Shown in pieces: positions 63,844 to 64,000 of a stretch of 64,000 nucleotides of DNA; positions within the stretch are counted from its first letter, which is position 1, and each line of letters opens with the position of its first letter. The DNA lies in contig DATFFP010000027.1 of the NCBI GenBank assembly GCA_035249985.1, positions 21,033 through 85,032 of the forward strand, in the 5' to 3' direction. The notes under the pieces are model-generated. The model was not told the origin of the DNA and ran no database searches. It saw only the letters and a program-made list of their open reading frames with translations. The stretch is from JAICNG01 sp035249985. Lineage in GTDB: Bacteria > Gemmatimonadota > Gemmatimonadetes > Gemmatimonadales > Gemmatimonadaceae. The translations under genes were made by a program, and so were the position numbers.

Positions 63844-64000
63844 TGGCTACCGCGAAGGGAACCAAGAAGGCGAAGCGTGTCGTGGAAGCCGAGGGCGTGG
63901 CTCACGTCAACGCGACGTTCAACAACACGATCGTGACGATCACCGATTCGCATGGGAATGCGGTCGCGTGGGCGTCGTCGGGCAAGGCGGGCTTCAAGGG
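63843..64000 (+). CDS. rpsK: 30S ribosomal protein S11, N-terminal part
   Basis: The first 52 codons are present; the gene runs off the right edge. The basic start (MATAKGTKKAKRVV) and AHVNATFNNTIVTITDSHGNAVAWASSGKAGFKG are the S11 signature. It follows rpsM by a one-base overlap, the usual order rpmJ-rpsM-rpsK. Confidence 0.95.
   Translation, partial: MATAKGTKKAKRVVEAEGVAHVNATFNNTIVTITDSHGNAVAWASSGKAGFK

Overview
The window is a GC-rich bacterial chromosome segment with very short intergenic gaps and many 4-bp start/stop overlaps. The gene set fits Gemmatimonadota best: alternative complex III, an archetypal TonB/ExbBD operon, inositol-phosphate synthase, a NagB-deacetylase fusion and many lipoproteins. 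That placement is an inference from gene content, since no rRNA is present. No phage, integrase, insertion sequence or CRISPR array is visible, and no gene-free stretch exceeds 300 bases.

Layout. 1-1039: end of an amidohydrolase and a degenerate paralogue. 1284-9077: actABCDEF, the quinol-oxidising alternative complex III, followed by a convergent thioredoxin-2 gene. 9788-20583: tRNA-Ala, a histidine kinase with a divergent ANTAR regulator, a Cys peroxiredoxin, a glycoside hydrolase, Hsp20, an NtrB/NtrC-like pair and an OmpR/HAMP-kinase pair. 20746-24136: tonB-exbB-exbD-exbD-tonB-like operon. 24280-33074: amino-acid permease, divergent membrane pyrophosphatase, second permease, dicarboxylate/amino-acid symporter, then pntAb-pntB without the NAD-binding half of the alpha subunit. 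33211-42976 (minus): an amino-sugar/muropeptide salvage locus (NagZ-like GH3 lipoprotein, serine hydrolase, two sodium symporters, NagB-PIG-L fusion, GlcNAc-kinase-like protein) with erpA inserted in it. 43191-54558 (plus): a long overlapping cluster with ino1, pyruvate dehydrogenase E1alpha/E1beta/E2, small unknown genes, PHP phosphatase, a peroxiredoxin interrupted by UGA exactly at its catalytic cysteine, an SDR, an unknown Cys-motif protein, trxB and a metallo-hydrolase. 54681-63255: lipoprotein, aspA, Rrf2 regulator, tRNA-Leu, smpB, amidase, TPR lipoprotein, pyrD, pyrF. 63345-end: rpmJ, rpsM, rpsK (partial).

The most important observation is the peroxiredoxin at 50958-51407. A single in-frame TGA sits at the peroxidatic position (TPG-stop), the same frame continues as the rest of the family fold, and a hairpin with a GU-containing apical loop starts at the distance expected of a bacterial SECIS element. 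It is therefore probably a selenoprotein, and trxB lies three genes downstream in the same cluster.

A second theme is dispersed inverted-repeat elements: family B (GGAGTCAGG words; four copies at 9075, 18167, 31254 and 33073), family A (ATTGCGG words; 6941 and 35959) and a possible family C remnant near 1129. Several family B copies supply the stop codon of the gene they abut, and one family A copy lies in frame inside a coding sequence.
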